DNA from: Mesorhizobium sp.
GTDB taxonomy: Bacteria; Pseudomonadota; Alphaproteobacteria; Rhizobiales; Rhizobiaceae
Assembly (NCBI GenBank): GCA_004020875.1
Contig: SAPZ01000001.1
Coordinates: forward strand, 62,001-126,000
Direction: 5' to 3'
Length of the DNA stretch: 64,000 bases
In this document: positions 32,629-42,341 of the stretch, in pieces
Numbering within the stretch: the stretch's first letter is position 1
Layout of the letters: every line of letters begins with the position of its first letter
The notes under the pieces: model-generated
The model's database searches: none
What the model was told of the DNA's origin: nothing
The model's input: only the letters and a program-made list of their open reading frames with translations
Program-made: the position numbers and the translations under genes

Positions 32629-35348
32629 GCCGCATCGTCAGTAAGGGGCGTGCCCAGCGCAGGCAAGTCGGCCGGCACCGGCATGCGGATGGTGAAGATC
32701 GCGCCCGGACGGTCGGTGCGGTTGGCAGCCGCGATCGTGCCGCCCATCGCCTCGATGAAGCCGCGGCTGATCGACAGGCCGAGACCCGTGCCGGCACGCA
32801 CCTGGTCGCGTTTGCGCACGCGGTAGAAGGTGTCGAATATCCGCTCCAGGTCGCCCGGTGGGATGCCCGGTCCCTCATCCATCACCTGCAGGATGATGGC
32901 GCCGTTGTCGACCCAGGCCTGCAGCCGGATGATCGAGCCGGGCGACGCATATTTGGCGGCATTGTCGAGCAGGTTGAACAGCGCCTGCTCGAACAGCACC
33001 GGATCGAGCCGTAGCATCGGCAGGTCGGCCGGAATGTCGGTCTCTATCGTGTGCTCGGCGGTGATCTTCTGCGCCCGGTTCAGCGCCGAGCCGACGACAT
33101 CGCCGACATAATGGAGTGCATAATTCGGCTCCATCGCGCCCGACTCGATCCTGGTCATGTCGAGCAGGTTGGCGATGAAGCGGTTCAGCCGCTCCGACTC
33201 GCTGACGACCGTCGACAGAAGCTCCGCGCGATCCTTTTCCGGCAGCGCCGGCGCGAATTCCTTCAGCGTGCCAGCCGCGCCCATGATCGCGGCGAGCGGC
33301 GTCTTGAGGTCATGCGAGATCGAGGTGAGCAGCGCCGAACGCAGACGATCGGCCTCTGCCGCAAGCCGGGCGCGGTCGACATCGGCGACGAGCTGGACGC
33401 GCTCGATAGCCACCGCTGCCTGGTCGGCCAAGGCGTCGAGCAGGCGTTGCTGCTCGGGCGTCAGCAGGGGCCCTTGCTTGTCATTGTCGAGGCCGACCAC
33501 GCCGATCGCCGTCCGACCTGTCCGCAAGGGCAGATAGAGGCGTTTTGCGCCGGGCAAGGTGTCGGCGCCGCGGCCAGCGGCGCGGTTGTGCTCCCAGGCC
33601 CAGCGCGCGGCCGCGATATCGGCCTCGGCCAGGGTATCGTCCGGCGGATAGCCAGCCTTGACGGTGATGGTGCCGTTTTCCGGCAGAAGCAGCACGACAC
33701 GGACTTTCAGCATCGAGGCGATCTGGAAGGCAGTGGCCCACAGCACGTCGTCGAGCGTGCCGGCGCCGGCGAGCTTCTTGGAAAAGGAATAGATGTCCTC
33801 GGTCGCGCGCGCCCGCGAGTGTGCGGCGACCGCCTGGCGCTGCACGCGCGCCGTTAGGTTGCTGGCGATCACGGCGACGACGAGGAATACGGCGAAGGCA
33901 ACGATGCTCTCCGGGTCCCGGATCGTCAGCGTGTAGCGCGGCTCAAGGAAAAAGAAGTTGAAGGCAAGGGCGCTCAGGAAACACGCATAGAGCGCCGGCC
34001 AGAGCCCGAAGGTCACAGCCGCGGTCAGCACCGCCAGCAGCAGCACGCTGGCGAGATTGCGCACGTCGAGGAACTGGTCGAGGATCGAGCTGACGGCCAG
34101 CGCGCCGGCGACATAGACAGTCGAGATCAGATAGGGCCAGATCTGGAAAGGCTTCTGCTCGGGCGCGGCTTTGACCCGCGCCGAGGGCGTGTCGGTATCG
34201 CGCTCGGCGCCGGAAATGACGTGGACGCTGATGTCGCCGGCATTGCGGATCAGATCATAGGTGAGCGAACCCTCGATCAGCTCGCGCCAGCGCGAACGCG
34301 TCGGCCGGCCGATGACGATATGGGTAAAGTTATTGGCCGTCGCGTGGCGCACGATGTCCTGGGCGACATTCTGGCCGGGAATGGTGGCAATCTCGGCGCC
34401 GAGCTGCTCGGCAAGGCGCAGGTTCCTGGCCAGTCGGCCCTTGTCTTCCTCGGACATGCCGGCCAAACGCGGCGTGTCGACGTGAAGCGCCGTCCAGGGC
34501 GCGCGGAGCCGGTCGGCAAGCCGGCGCGCATAGCGGATGCGGGCCGCACCGCCAAGCTGCGAGTCGACGCAGACGAGAACCCGCTCGCCGGCCGCCCACG
34601 GACCCGGAATGGCATGCGACTGCATGTGATTGAGCAGCTGTTCGTCAACGCGCTGGGCGGTGCGGCGCAGCGCCAGCTCGCGCAGCGCCGTCAGATTGCC
34701 CGGCGAGAAATAATTCTCGATGGCGCGCTGCGCGGTGTTGGGGAAATAGACCTTGCCGTCGTGCAGCCGCTTGATCAGGTCGTCTGGGGTGAGGTCGATA
34801 ATCTCGATGTCGTCGGCCTCGTCGATGATGGAATCGGGAACCGTCTCGCGCACCCTGACGCGGGTGATCTGGGCGACGACGTCATTCAGGCTCTCGACAT
34901 GCTGGATGTTGAGCGTGGTGTAGACGTCGATGCCCCGCGCCAGGATCTCCTGCACATCGAGATAGCGCTTGGGATGCCGGCTGCCGGGCGCGTTTGTGTG
35001 GGCAAGCTCGTCGACCAGGACCAAATCGGGGCGCCGCCTCAGGATGGCATCGATGTCCATCTCGTCCAGGGTCTGGCCGCGGTAGTCGACCAGGCGGCGT
35101 GGGATCACCTCATAGCCGTCGACCAGGGCTTGCGTTTCCTTGCGCCCGTGGGTTTCGACGATGCCGATGACGACATCGATCCCGTCGGCGCGGCGGGCGC
35201 GGCCCGCCATGAGCATCTCGTAGGTCTTGCCGACGCCGGGCGCGGCGCCAAGAAATATGCGCAGGCGGCCACGGCCCTCGCGCTCCGCGTGCTCGAGGAG
35301 CGCGTCGGGGGAGGGGCGGTTCTCGGAGTCGGTCCTGTCGTCGGGCAT
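32625..35348 (-). CDS. kdpD: KdpD potassium-responsive sensor kinase
   Basis: About 907 aa: N-terminal KdpD domain with Walker A FLGAAPGVGKTYEML, a universal-stress-protein-like domain, four transmembrane helices (DUF4118, about residues 385-480), GAF, HisKA with the phosphorylated His in TSISHDLKTPLAAIMGAAG, and HATPase (GTGLGLSISRGF). MPDDRTDS at 35348 resembles other KdpD N-termini, but 35360 and a GTG at 35405 (overlapping the kdpC stop) are alternatives. EIIA-Ntr, encoded at 13.3 kb, binds KdpD in some bacteria. Confidence 0.94.
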   Translation of the reverse strand: MPDDRTDSENRPSPDALLEHAEREGRGRLRIFLGAAPGVGKTYEMLMAGRARRADGIDVVIGIVETHGRKETQALVDGYEVIPRRLVDYRGQTLDEMDIDAILRRRPDLVLVDELAHTNAPGSRHPKRYLDVQEILARGIDVYTTLNIQHVESLNDVVAQITRVRVRETVPDSIIDEADDIEIIDLTPDDLIKRLHDGKVYFPNTAQRAIENYFSPGNLTALRELALRRTAQRVDEQLLNHMQSHAIPGPWAAGERVLVCVDSQLGGAARIRYARRLADRLRAPWTALHVDTPRLAGMSEEDKGRLARNLRLAEQLGAEIATIPGQNVAQDIVRHATANNFTHIVIGRPTRSRWRELIEGSLTYDLIRNAGDISVHVISGAERDTDTPSARVKAAPEQKPFQIWPYLISTVYVAGALAVSSILDQFLDVRNLASVLLLAVLTAAVTFGLWPALYACFLSALAFNFFFLEPRYTLTIRDPESIVAFAVFLVVAVIASNLTARVQRQAVAAHSRARATEDIYSFSKKLAGAGTLDDVLWATAFQIASMLKVRVVLLLPENGTITVKAGYPPDDTLAEADIAAARWAWEHNRAAGRGADTLPGAKRLYLPLRTGRTAIGVVGLDNDKQGPLLTPEQQRLLDALADQAAVAIERVQLVADVDRARLAAEADRLRSALLTSISHDLKTPLAAIMGAAGTLKEFAPALPEKDRAELLSTVVSESERLNRFIANLLDMTRIESGAMEPNYALHYVGDVVGSALNRAQKITAEHTIETDIPADLPMLRLDPVLFEQALFNLLDNAAKYASPGSIIRLQAWVDNGAIILQVMDEGPGIPPGDLERIFDTFYRVRKRDQVRAGTGLGLSISRGFIEAMGGTIAAANRTDRPGAIFTIRMPVPADLPALGTPLTDDAA

Positions 35349-35401
35349 CAGTCCAATCATGGATTGCGCCGGGGACCGTGTCGATCCCTGGGGCGCGTGG
35401 A

Positions 35402-35965
35402 TCACTTCAGCTCGTCCAGCGCCAGGTTCAGCGCCAGCACATTGACCACCGGCTCGCCCAGGACGCCAAGCTCGCGAGCTTCGACATGGCCGTCGACGAG
35501 CGCCTTGACCTTGGCCTGGTCAACGCCACGGGCCTTGGCGACGCGCGGCACCTGGAAATAGGCGGCCTCGGGGCTGATGTCGGGATCGAGGCCGCTGCCG
35601 GAGGTCGTGACGAGGTCCATCGGCACCGGCGCATTGGGGTTTTCCGCCTTCAGCTTCTCGGTGTCGCCCTTGACGCGCTCGATCAGTTTCGAATTGGACG
35701 GGCCGAGATTCGAGCCGCTGGACGAGGAGGCGTCGTAGCCATTGCCGGCCGCCGACGGCCGGCCGTGGAAGTAGCGGTCATTGGCAAAAGCCTGACCAAT
35801 CAGGCTGGAGCCGATCACCTTGCCATCTTTGGTCATCAGGCTCCCATTGGCCTGGTTCGGGAACAGCGCCTGGGCGATGCCGGTCATGCCGATCGGATAG
35901 ATGAGGCCTGTCAGCACCGTGAAGAAGACGATCATCACAAAAGCGGGCCTGAGTTGCTTGAACAT
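35402..35965 (-). CDS. kdpC: K+-transporting ATPase subunit KdpC
   Basis: KdpC stabilises the KdpFABC complex. 187 aa: one N-terminal transmembrane helix ([20 protein letters not shown]), the family motif QANGSLM and the C-terminal GxxGEPxVNVLxLNxAL form ([20 protein letters not shown]). Normal length. Twelve bases after kdpB; a GTG that could start kdpD overlaps its stop. Confidence 0.95.
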   Translation of the reverse strand: MFKQLRPAFVMIVFFTVLTGLIYPIGMTGIAQALFPNQANGSLMTKDGKVIGSSLIGQAFANDRYFHGRPSAAGNGYDASSSSGSNLGPSNSKLIERVKGDTEKLKAENPNAPVPMDLVTTSGSGLDPDISPEAAYFQVPRVAKARGVDQAKVKALVDGHVEARELGVLGEPVVNVLALNLALDELK

Positions 35966-35977
35966 CGGGGTAGATCC

Positions 35978-38071
35978 TTATGCGAGGCCGAGGGCCGTGA
36001 CGATCAGGTCGATCGCCTTGATGCCGACGAAAGGCACGATGATGCCGCCGAGGCCGTAGACGAGAAGGTTGCGGGTGAGCAGCGAACCGGCGCCGATGGC
36101 ACGATATTTCACGCCTTTCAGCGACAGCGGGATCAGGGCGATGATGATCAGCGCATTGAAGATGATGGCCGACAGGATGGCGCTCTGCGGTGTTGCCAGA
36201 TGCATGATGTTGAGCGCCTGCAGCGGTCCGGTGGACTGGCCGGGCGCGACATAGAAGACCGCGAACATCGCCGGGATGATGGCGAAGTACTTGGCCACGT
36301 CGTTGGCGATCGAGAAGGTCGTCAGCGAGCCGCGCGTCATCAGCAGCGCCTTGCCGATTTCGACGATCTCGATCAGCTTGGTCGGGTCGCTGTCGAGGTC
36401 GACCATGTTGCCGGCCTCGCGCGCGGCAACCGTGCCGGTGTTCATGGCGACGCCGACATCGGCCTGGGCGAGCGCCGGCGCGTCATTGGTGCCGTCGCCG
36501 CACATGGCGACCAGCTTGCCCTTGGCCTGCTCCTCGCGGATCAGCGACAGCTTGTTCTCAGGCGTCGCCTGGGCAAGGAAGTCGTCGACGCCGGCCTCGG
36601 CGGCGATGGCCGCTGCTGTAAGTGGGTTGTCGCCGGTGATCATCACCGTGCGGATACCCATCTTGCGCAGCTCGGCGAAACGCTCCGCTATGCCGCCCTT
36701 GACGATGTCCTTGAGGTGGACGACGCCGAGCAGGCGCCCGTCGCGCTCGACCGCCAGCGGCGTGCCGCCGGCCTTGGCGACCTCGTCGGCAACGGCCTGA
36801 AGATCGCGGATGGTGTCGCCGGTCGGACGTGCGCCATGGGCAGCGGCCGTCGCCTTGTTGACATGGGCAAGCACCGCATCGACCGCGCCCTTGCGCACAG
36901 ACGAACCGTCGATGTCGACGCCGCTCATGCGGGTCTGCGCGGTGAAAGGCACGAAGGCCGCGTACAGGGTCGCCATGTCGCGGGCGCGGATGCCGTATTT
37001 CTCCTTGGCCAGCACGACGATCGAGCGGCCTTCCGGTGTCTCGTCGGCGAGCGATGCGAGCTGGGCGGCGTCGGCCAGCTCCTGTTCGGTGGCGCCCTTG
37101 ACCGGACGGAACTCGGTCGCCTGGCGGTTACCGAGCGTGATGGTGCCGGTCTTGTCGAGCAGCAGCGTGTCGACATCGCCGGCGGCCTCGACGGCGCGGC
37201 CGGACATGGCAAGCACGTTGAAGCGCACCAGGCGGTCCATGCCGGCGATGCCGATGGCCGACAGCAGCGCGCCGATCGTGGTCGGGATCAGCGTCACGAA
37301 GAGAGCAACCAGGATCGTCACCGGGATATAGCCGCCCGAGTAGGAAGCGAAGCTCGGGATGGTCGCGGTCGCCAGCACGAAGATCAGCGTCATGCCGACC
37401 AGCAGGATGTTCAGCGCGATCTCGTTCGGCGTCTTCTGGCGTTCGGCGCCTTCGACCAGCGAGATCATGCGATCGAGGAAGGTGTGGCCGGATGCAGCGG
37501 AGATGCGCACACGGATCCAGTCGGAAAGCACCTGCGTGCCGCCGGTGACGGCAGAGCGGTCGCCGCCGGATTCGCGGATGACGGGCGCGGATTCGCCGGT
37601 GATCGCCGCCTCGTTGACCGAGGCCACGCCTTCGATCACCTCGCCGTCGGACGGGATGATGTCGCCGGCCTCGACCAGCACGACATCGCCAACCTTCAGG
37701 CTGGTGCCCGGCACCAGCTTGAACTTGGCGCGGTCGCCATTGCTGAGCAGCTTGGCCTGGGTCTCGGTGCGCGCCTTGCGCAGCGAATCGGCCTGTGCCT
37801 TGCCGCGGCCCTCGGCGACGGCCTCGGCGAAATTGGCGAACAGCACGGTGAACCACAGCCAGATGATGATCTGCAGGGTGAAGCCGAGATTGCCGCCGTC
37901 GGCGATGAGATCCTTGACGAACAGAACGGTGGTGAGCGCCGAGACCACGGCGACGACGAACATCACCGGGTTCTTGACCAGCGTGCGCGGATCGAGCTTG
38001 CGGAAGGCGGCGCCGATGGCGGGCATCAGGATGCGCGCATCCATGATAACAGCGGATTTGGACTGGCTCAT
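35978..38071 (-). CDS. kdpB: K+-transporting P-type ATPase subunit KdpB
   Basis: Catalytic subunit: 697 aa with the phosphorylation motif DKTGTIT, the A-domain loop TGES, the P-domain [14 protein letters not shown] and the hinge [14 protein letters not shown]. Seven or more transmembrane helices. ATG 38071 follows GGAGCCC and shares bases with the stop of the small gene between kdpA and kdpB, an unusual arrangement because kdpA normally leads straight into kdpB. Confidence 0.96.
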   Translation of the reverse strand: MSQSKSAVIMDARILMPAIGAAFRKLDPRTLVKNPVMFVVAVVSALTTVLFVKDLIADGGNLGFTLQIIIWLWFTVLFANFAEAVAEGRGKAQADSLRKARTETQAKLLSNGDRAKFKLVPGTSLKVGDVVLVEAGDIIPSDGEVIEGVASVNEAAITGESAPVIRESGGDRSAVTGGTQVLSDWIRVRISAASGHTFLDRMISLVEGAERQKTPNEIALNILLVGMTLIFVLATATIPSFASYSGGYIPVTILVALFVTLIPTTIGALLSAIGIAGMDRLVRFNVLAMSGRAVEAAGDVDTLLLDKTGTITLGNRQATEFRPVKGATEQELADAAQLASLADETPEGRSIVVLAKEKYGIRARDMATLYAAFVPFTAQTRMSGVDIDGSSVRKGAVDAVLAHVNKATAAAHGARPTGDTIRDLQAVADEVAKAGGTPLAVERDGRLLGVVHLKDIVKGGIAERFAELRKMGIRTVMITGDNPLTAAAIAAEAGVDDFLAQATPENKLSLIREEQAKGKLVAMCGDGTNDAPALAQADVGVAMNTGTVAAREAGNMVDLDSDPTKLIEIVEIGKALLMTRGSLTTFSIANDVAKYFAIIPAMFAVFYVAPGQSTGPLQALNIMHLATPQSAILSAIIFNALIIIALIPLSLKGVKYRAIGAGSLLTRNLLVYGLGGIIVPFVGIKAIDLIVTALGLA

Positions 38072-38298
38072 TTTTGGGCTCCAGTATCGGTTATGTTGGA
38101 CGGCGCCGGGTGTTCGGTCTTCGGGAAGAGGTGCGGAAGGCCGACGGCCAGCAGCCACAGCACGAACAGCACGGCCGCCATGCCGAGAAAGGTTGAAAGC
38201 GTCGGGAAGGGACGAGGCTTCTCGTCCCTTCCGTTGTCGGGCTCTCCGTCACCGGTATGGTGACCGTCGTGCCGACGTATCTCGTTGAAGCGGGGCAT
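38068..38298 (-). CDS. Small membrane protein between kdpA and kdpB
   Basis: A 76-aa (up to 84-aa) ORF: a charged His/Asp/Arg-rich N-terminus, one transmembrane helix ([20 protein letters not shown]) and a short tail. Its stop shares ATGA with the kdpB start, and its start lies within ten bases of the kdpA stop, so it is embedded in the operon and translationally coupled. It is not KdpF, which is separately present upstream of kdpA. Unknown function; a Kdp accessory or assembly peptide is inferred. Confidence 0.7.
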   Translation of the reverse strand: MPRFNEIRRHDGHHTGDGEPDNGRDEKPRPFPTLSTFLGMAAVLFVLWLLAVGLPHLFPKTEHPAPSNITDTGAQK

Positions 38299-38305
38299 GA
38301 TCATC

Positions 38306-40009
38306 TCAAAAGGTCTGTCCATGGATCATCGCCAGATGCTCGACGATCGGACCGACCGCGAGCGACGGGAAGAAGGTGAGGCCGCCGACGATGATGATGA
38401 CGCCGACCAGCAGGCCGACGAACAGCGTGCCGTCGGTCGGGAAGGTGCCGGCCGAAGCGGGCACGGTCTTCTTCGCCGCCAGCGAGCCGGCAATGGCCAG
38501 AGCCGGGATGATGACTAGGAACCGGCCCATCAGCATGCCGATGGCCATGGTCAGGTTGTACCAAGGCGTGTTGCCGGTGAGGCCGCCGAAGGCGGAGCCG
38601 TTGTTGGCGGCCGCCGAGGTATAGGCATAGAGCACCTCGGAGAAGCCGTGCGGGCCGCCATTGGCGATCGAGGCGGCGGCGCTGGGCAGGACCACGGCAA
38701 TGGCCGTGAAGATCAGCATCGCCAGCGGCAGGCTGAGAATGGCAAGCATCGCCATCTTGACCTCCCTGGCCTCGATTTTCTTGCCGAGATATTCGGGCGT
38801 GCGGCCGACCATCAGGCCGGCGACGAAAACGGCGATGACTACGAACATCAGCATGCCGTAGAAACCCGCGCCGACGCCGCCGACGATGACTTCGCCAAGT
38901 TGCATGTTGATGAGCGGGATCATGCCGCCGAGCGCGGTGAAGCTATCGTGCATGGCGTTGACGGCGCCGCAGGAGGCAGCCGTGGTGATCACCGCGAACA
39001 GCGCCGAGGCGGCAATGCCGAAGCGGGTCTCCTTGCCTTCCATGTTGCCGCCGTCGATGCCGAGCGCATGCACCAGCGGGTTGCCGGCGGCCTCGGCCCA
39101 ATAGCAGACGATGACGCCGATTATGAAAAGCACACCCATCGAGGCGAGGATCGCCCAGCCCTGGCGCTGGTTGCCGACCATGCGGCCGAAGACATTGGTG
39201 AGACCGGCGCCGAGCGCGAAGATGGTCAGCATCTGGATCAAGTTCGAGATCGCATCCGGATTCTCGAACGGATGCGCGGCATTGGCATTGAAGAAGCCGC
39301 CGCCATTGGTGCCGAGCATCTTGATGGCCACCTGCGAGGCGACTGGTCCGAGCGCGATGGTCTGCTTGGCGCCTTCCAGCGTGCTGGCGTCGACATAGGC
39401 CCCGAGCGTCTGCGGAATGCCGAGCCAGACATAGACCAGCGTCAGCACGATACACATCGGCAGGAGTACGTAGAGCGTGCAGCGGGTCAGATCGACCCAG
39501 AAATTGCCGATAGACTTGCCCGAGGCACGAGCGAAGCCGCGGATCAGCGCGATCGCAATGGCGATGCCGGTGGCGGCCGAGACGAAATTCTGGACGGTGA
39601 GGCCCGCCATCTGCACGAGGTAGGACATCGTGCTTTCGCCGCCGTAATTCTGCCAGTTGGTGTTGGTGACGAAGCTCGCTGCGGTATTGAAGGCGAGCTG
39701 CGGGTCGACCGCGGTCATGCCTGCCGGATTGTAGGGCAGCACGCCCTGCAGCCGCTGCAGAGCGTAGAGAACGAGAAGGCCCACAAGGTTGAAGAGCAGC
39801 ATTGCCGTCGCATAGACGGCCCAATGCTGTTCTTCCTTCTCGCTTGTCCCGGAGAGACGGTAGAGGCCGCGCTCGATCGGGACGAGAACGGGCGAAAGCA
39901 AGGTGCGGTCGCCGTTGAAGACGCGGTGCATATAGAAGCCGAGCGGCTTAACGAGCGCGACGAGAATGGCGCAGTAGATAAGGATCTGTATCCAGCCGTA
40001 GATTGTCAT
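38306..40009 (-). CDS. kdpA: K+-transporting ATPase subunit KdpA
   Basis: Potassium-selective channel-like subunit. 567 aa with about ten transmembrane helices and four selectivity-filter-type loops, including [33 protein letters not shown] and [17 protein letters not shown]. It opens [20 protein letters not shown]. 34 bases downstream of kdpF. Confidence 0.96.
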   Translation of the reverse strand: MTIYGWIQILIYCAILVALVKPLGFYMHRVFNGDRTLLSPVLVPIERGLYRLSGTSEKEEQHWAVYATAMLLFNLVGLLVLYALQRLQGVLPYNPAGMTAVDPQLAFNTAASFVTNTNWQNYGGESTMSYLVQMAGLTVQNFVSAATGIAIAIALIRGFARASGKSIGNFWVDLTRCTLYVLLPMCIVLTLVYVWLGIPQTLGAYVDASTLEGAKQTIALGPVASQVAIKMLGTNGGGFFNANAAHPFENPDAISNLIQMLTIFALGAGLTNVFGRMVGNQRQGWAILASMGVLFIIGVIVCYWAEAAGNPLVHALGIDGGNMEGKETRFGIAASALFAVITTAASCGAVNAMHDSFTALGGMIPLINMQLGEVIVGGVGAGFYGMLMFVVIAVFVAGLMVGRTPEYLGKKIEAREVKMAMLAILSLPLAMLIFTAIAVVLPSAAASIANGGPHGFSEVLYAYTSAAANNGSAFGGLTGNTPWYNLTMAIGMLMGRFLVIIPALAIAGSLAAKKTVPASAGTFPTDGTLFVGLLVGVIIIVGGLTFFPSLAVGPIVEHLAMIHGQTF

Positions 40010-40043
40010 TGGGATGGCTTTCCGAGCCTGGCGCCGGAACGTT

Positions 40044-40133
40044 CTAAAAACGCTCTGGGCGGATGAGGGCGTAGGTGAGATAGGCGAGCAGAAACAAGGT
40101 CACCGCGCCGCCAAGAATGTAATCGAGAAGCAT
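40044..40133 (-). CDS. kdpF: KdpF subunit (29 aa)
   Basis: A 29-residue single-helix peptide: [20 protein letters not shown] then YALIRPERF. This fits KdpF, the smallest Kdp subunit, with its typical hydrophobic helix and C-terminal (L/I)xRPE(R/K)F. It is immediately upstream of kdpA. Confidence 0.93.
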   Translation of the reverse strand: MLLDYILGGAVTLFLLAYLTYALIRPERF

Positions 40134-40149
40134 GATCCGGCCCTTCCGC

Positions 40150-40230
40150 TCAGATTCTGTCGCAGGCTTTGACGTAGGCTAAGGACAGGGCGAAGAACAA
40201 AATCCCGATCCCGAGAACTATAAGATCCAT
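40150..40230 (-). CDS. 26-aa membrane microprotein upstream of kdpF
   Basis: A 26-residue ORF MDLIVLGIGILFFALSLAYV then KACDRI, with AAGGAAG seven bases before its ATG. One helix with a C-terminal Cys-Asp-Arg; comparable short peptides precede kdpF in several bacterial groups. It is the first gene of the kdp transcript. Function unknown; it may be a further Kdp subunit. Confidence 0.75.
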   Translation of the reverse strand: MDLIVLGIGILFFALSLAYVKACDRI

Positions 40231-40394
40231 GGCAGGTCTTCCTTGTTTCCACTTTGTGTTTTCGGCCCGCGTTGGCGGGCTCAAAACTGGGCGCGAACGC
40301 ACGTCACCTTGGCGGCGACGGCGATCAAAGCGCTATTCGGAGGAAATATGGACCCGATCGCCATAAAGGTTCGAGACGGGGCGGATGGGAAAGA

Positions 40395-40411
40395 TATAGG
40401 AATTTTATAGG
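40395..40411 (-). promoter_or_regulatory. Putative KdpE tandem binding site
   Basis: Two direct copies of TATAGG spaced 11 bases apart (read on the minus strand as CCTATA-N5-CCTATA), matching the spacing used by OmpR/KdpE dimers. It lies 165 bases upstream of the first kdp ORF, in the most AT-rich part of the intergenic region. Confidence 0.5.
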
Positions 40412-40507
40412 GGTTTTGAGCGGACGCCTTCGGTGAACCGGTGCGCTGTGCAGCCGAGAAGGCGCTTCCCTTGCAAGGGCGCCGCCCCTCTTTGCCCTGC
40501 CGGGCAT

Positions 40508-40624
40508 TTCTCTCCGTATAGTGACGGGGAGAAAGACGCCGTAATCGATGGATTCGCTAATCGTCCGAGCTTTTAGAACCGGCGCCCGACAACCTCCTTC
40601 TCCCCGTCACTATCCGGGGAGAAG
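40508..40624. repeat. Inverted pair of a 27-base repeat
   Basis: The 27-base element at 40508-40534 (ending ATAGTGACGGGGAGAAA) is repeated in inverse orientation at 40597-40624 with few differences. Each copy is itself partly palindromic (TTCTC...GAGAA). Probably a dispersed repeat unit. Confidence 0.65.
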
Positions 40625-40668
40625 ATGCCGATATGCGGATGAGGAGCGGCTCCGAGGCCTCAAGCACT

Positions 40669-42105
40669 TCAGAGCGCCGGCCGCCGGTCCTTCCACGGCA
40701 TATCGCCTTCCAACTGCGTGGACAGCGCCAGCACCGTTGCCTCGTCACCATACCGGCCGACGAGCTGCACGCCGATCGGCATGCCGCCGGCCGACCGCCC
40801 GAGCGGCAGCGAGATCGCCGGCAGGCCGGAGATGTTGAAGGGGAAGTTGAAGACCGCGTCGCCCCATTTGGAGTTGTAGCGATCGAGATCGGTCTCCGAC
40901 ATGTCATAGTAGCCCAGCGGGCGCGGCAGTTGGGTCAGTGTCGGGGTGATGAACATGTCATAAGGATTGAGGTCGCCGACGATCTCGCGGCCGATCAGCC
41001 TCAACTGCTCGACGTCCGAAACATGCTTGATGCCGCTCGTCGCGCGGCCACGCTCGATGACAGCCCAGGTCACAGGCTCGACATCGTTCGGCGTCACGGG
41101 GCGGCCGACCAGCGTTTCGAGGAAGCCGAAGGTGGCGGCTGTCTGCACGTTGGTCATGTCGGTGTAGGTCTTCCACGCGGCATCGGCGTCTAGCGGCATG
41201 TCGTGCTCCTCGACAGCATGTCCCAGACGCTCTAGCGCGGCGACCGTGGAAAGCACGGTCTGCTTGACCTCAGGATCTATCGCGGCGCCGTTTGGCGGCG
41301 TGACGGTAAAGCCGATGCGCAGCTTCTTCGGTGTCTGCGCGGAGAGGCTGAGCCAGCTGCCTTCAGGCACCGGTGGCGTGTAGGCGTCGCCAGGCAGGGC
41401 GCCAGCCACCGCGTCGAGATAGGCGGCGGTGTCGCGCACCGTGCGCGAGCAGCAGAGGAAATAGGCGCCGCCATACCAGTAGTCGCCGAATGGCGCGAGG
41501 CTGACGCGGCCGCGCGACGGTTTCAGGCCGACGATGCCGCAGCAGGAGGCCGGCACGCGGATCGAGCCGGCGCCGTCGCTGGCTTCGGCGATCGGCACCA
41601 TCCGTGAGGCGATCGCGGCCGCGGCGCCGCCGCTTGAGCCGCCTGGCGTGATGCCTTCCTTCCAAGGGTTTTTCGTGACGCCGTAGAGTTTCGGCTCCGT
41701 TGTGATCGACCAGCCGTTTTCCGGCGCGTTGGATTTGCCGACGAGGATGAGCCCGGCGGCCTTGATGCGGCGCACGACCTCGCTGTCGGAATCGGCCACG
41801 AAGTCCTTCAGGTAGAAGCAGGAATTGGTAACGGGCGCGCCTTTCCAGGAGGAGGCGAGTTCCTTGAGCAGATAGGGCACGCCGGCGAATGGCGCGTTCT
41901 TGTCCACCGTCGCGGCCTGGGCGCGCGCCATGTCGTAGAGACGGTGGATGACCGCATTGAGCGACGGGTTGAGGCGCTCGATCAAGGTGATCGCCGCTTC
42001 GACCAGTTCGGCGGGGGCGACCTCGCCACGCTTCACCAGGCCGGCAAGCGCCAGCGCGTCGGAATTTTTGTAGGTTTCGAGCAGGCTCTCCGAGACCGCA
42101 GCCAT
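40669..42105 (-). CDS. Amidase signature-family enzyme (island)
   Basis: A 478-aa amidase: catalytic Lys in GVPYLLKELASSW, cis-Ser in TPGGSSGGAAAA and nucleophile Ser in DGAGSIRVPASCCG. ATG 42105 follows GGGAGGAATATAC; the longer upstream frame reads through a GC-rich repeat and is rejected. It is the last gene of a minus-strand group with a Gfo/Idh oxidoreductase and an ABC transporter; the 236 bases between it and the oxidoreductase hold repeat-like non-coding DNA. Likely opens an amide bond in the imported compound. Confidence 0.9.
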   Translation of the reverse strand: MAAVSESLLETYKNSDALALAGLVKRGEVAPAELVEAAITLIERLNPSLNAVIHRLYDMARAQAATVDKNAPFAGVPYLLKELASSWKGAPVTNSCFYLKDFVADSDSEVVRRIKAAGLILVGKSNAPENGWSITTEPKLYGVTKNPWKEGITPGGSSGGAAAAIASRMVPIAEASDGAGSIRVPASCCGIVGLKPSRGRVSLAPFGDYWYGGAYFLCCSRTVRDTAAYLDAVAGALPGDAYTPPVPEGSWLSLSAQTPKKLRIGFTVTPPNGAAIDPEVKQTVLSTVAALERLGHAVEEHDMPLDADAAWKTYTDMTNVQTAATFGFLETLVGRPVTPNDVEPVTWAVIERGRATSGIKHVSDVEQLRLIGREIVGDLNPYDMFITPTLTQLPRPLGYYDMSETDLDRYNSKWGDAVFNFPFNISGLPAISLPLGRSAGGMPIGVQLVGRYGDEATVLALSTQLEGDMPWKDRRPAL

Positions 42106-42341
42106 GTATATTCCTCCCGTTATCATCTCGTCGAAGGCCTGGAATGGCCTGGCGGACTCACCCTCACCCAGCCTCCGCTCCGCTCGGCTGACCATTCCGG
42201 GGCGAGCCACCGGTCTCGCCCGTCCTTCGGACCCCAGGCGGGAGATTGTCAGCGCCGGCGCTTCCCTCTTCTCCCGTGGGGGAGGAGGTGGCCGCGAAGC
42301 GGCCGGATGAAGGAGCGTGGCGCGACCGTGGCCCTGAGCCT

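Larger units (their letters stand above)
40231..40668. other. kdp upstream region and non-coding repeats
   Basis: About 440 bases without a gene, between the kdp microprotein and the amidase on the same strand. The first half carries the kdp promoter region (AT-rich, TATAGG repeats); the second half carries an inverted pair of repeated elements (40508-40624). Confidence 0.5.

Noticed and set aside
35378..38263. Very long plus-strand open frame (about 960 codons) opposite kdpB and kdpC
   Set aside because: It is antisense to strongly conserved genes, has an Arg/Asp/His-rich low-complexity composition typical of GC-rich shadow frames, and shows no family character.
42106..42341. Longer N-terminus for the amidase, reading through to 42345
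   Set aside because: The extension crosses a non-coding repeat region with an odd Arg/Pro-rich translation; ATG 42105 has a strong ribosome site and the family N-terminus.
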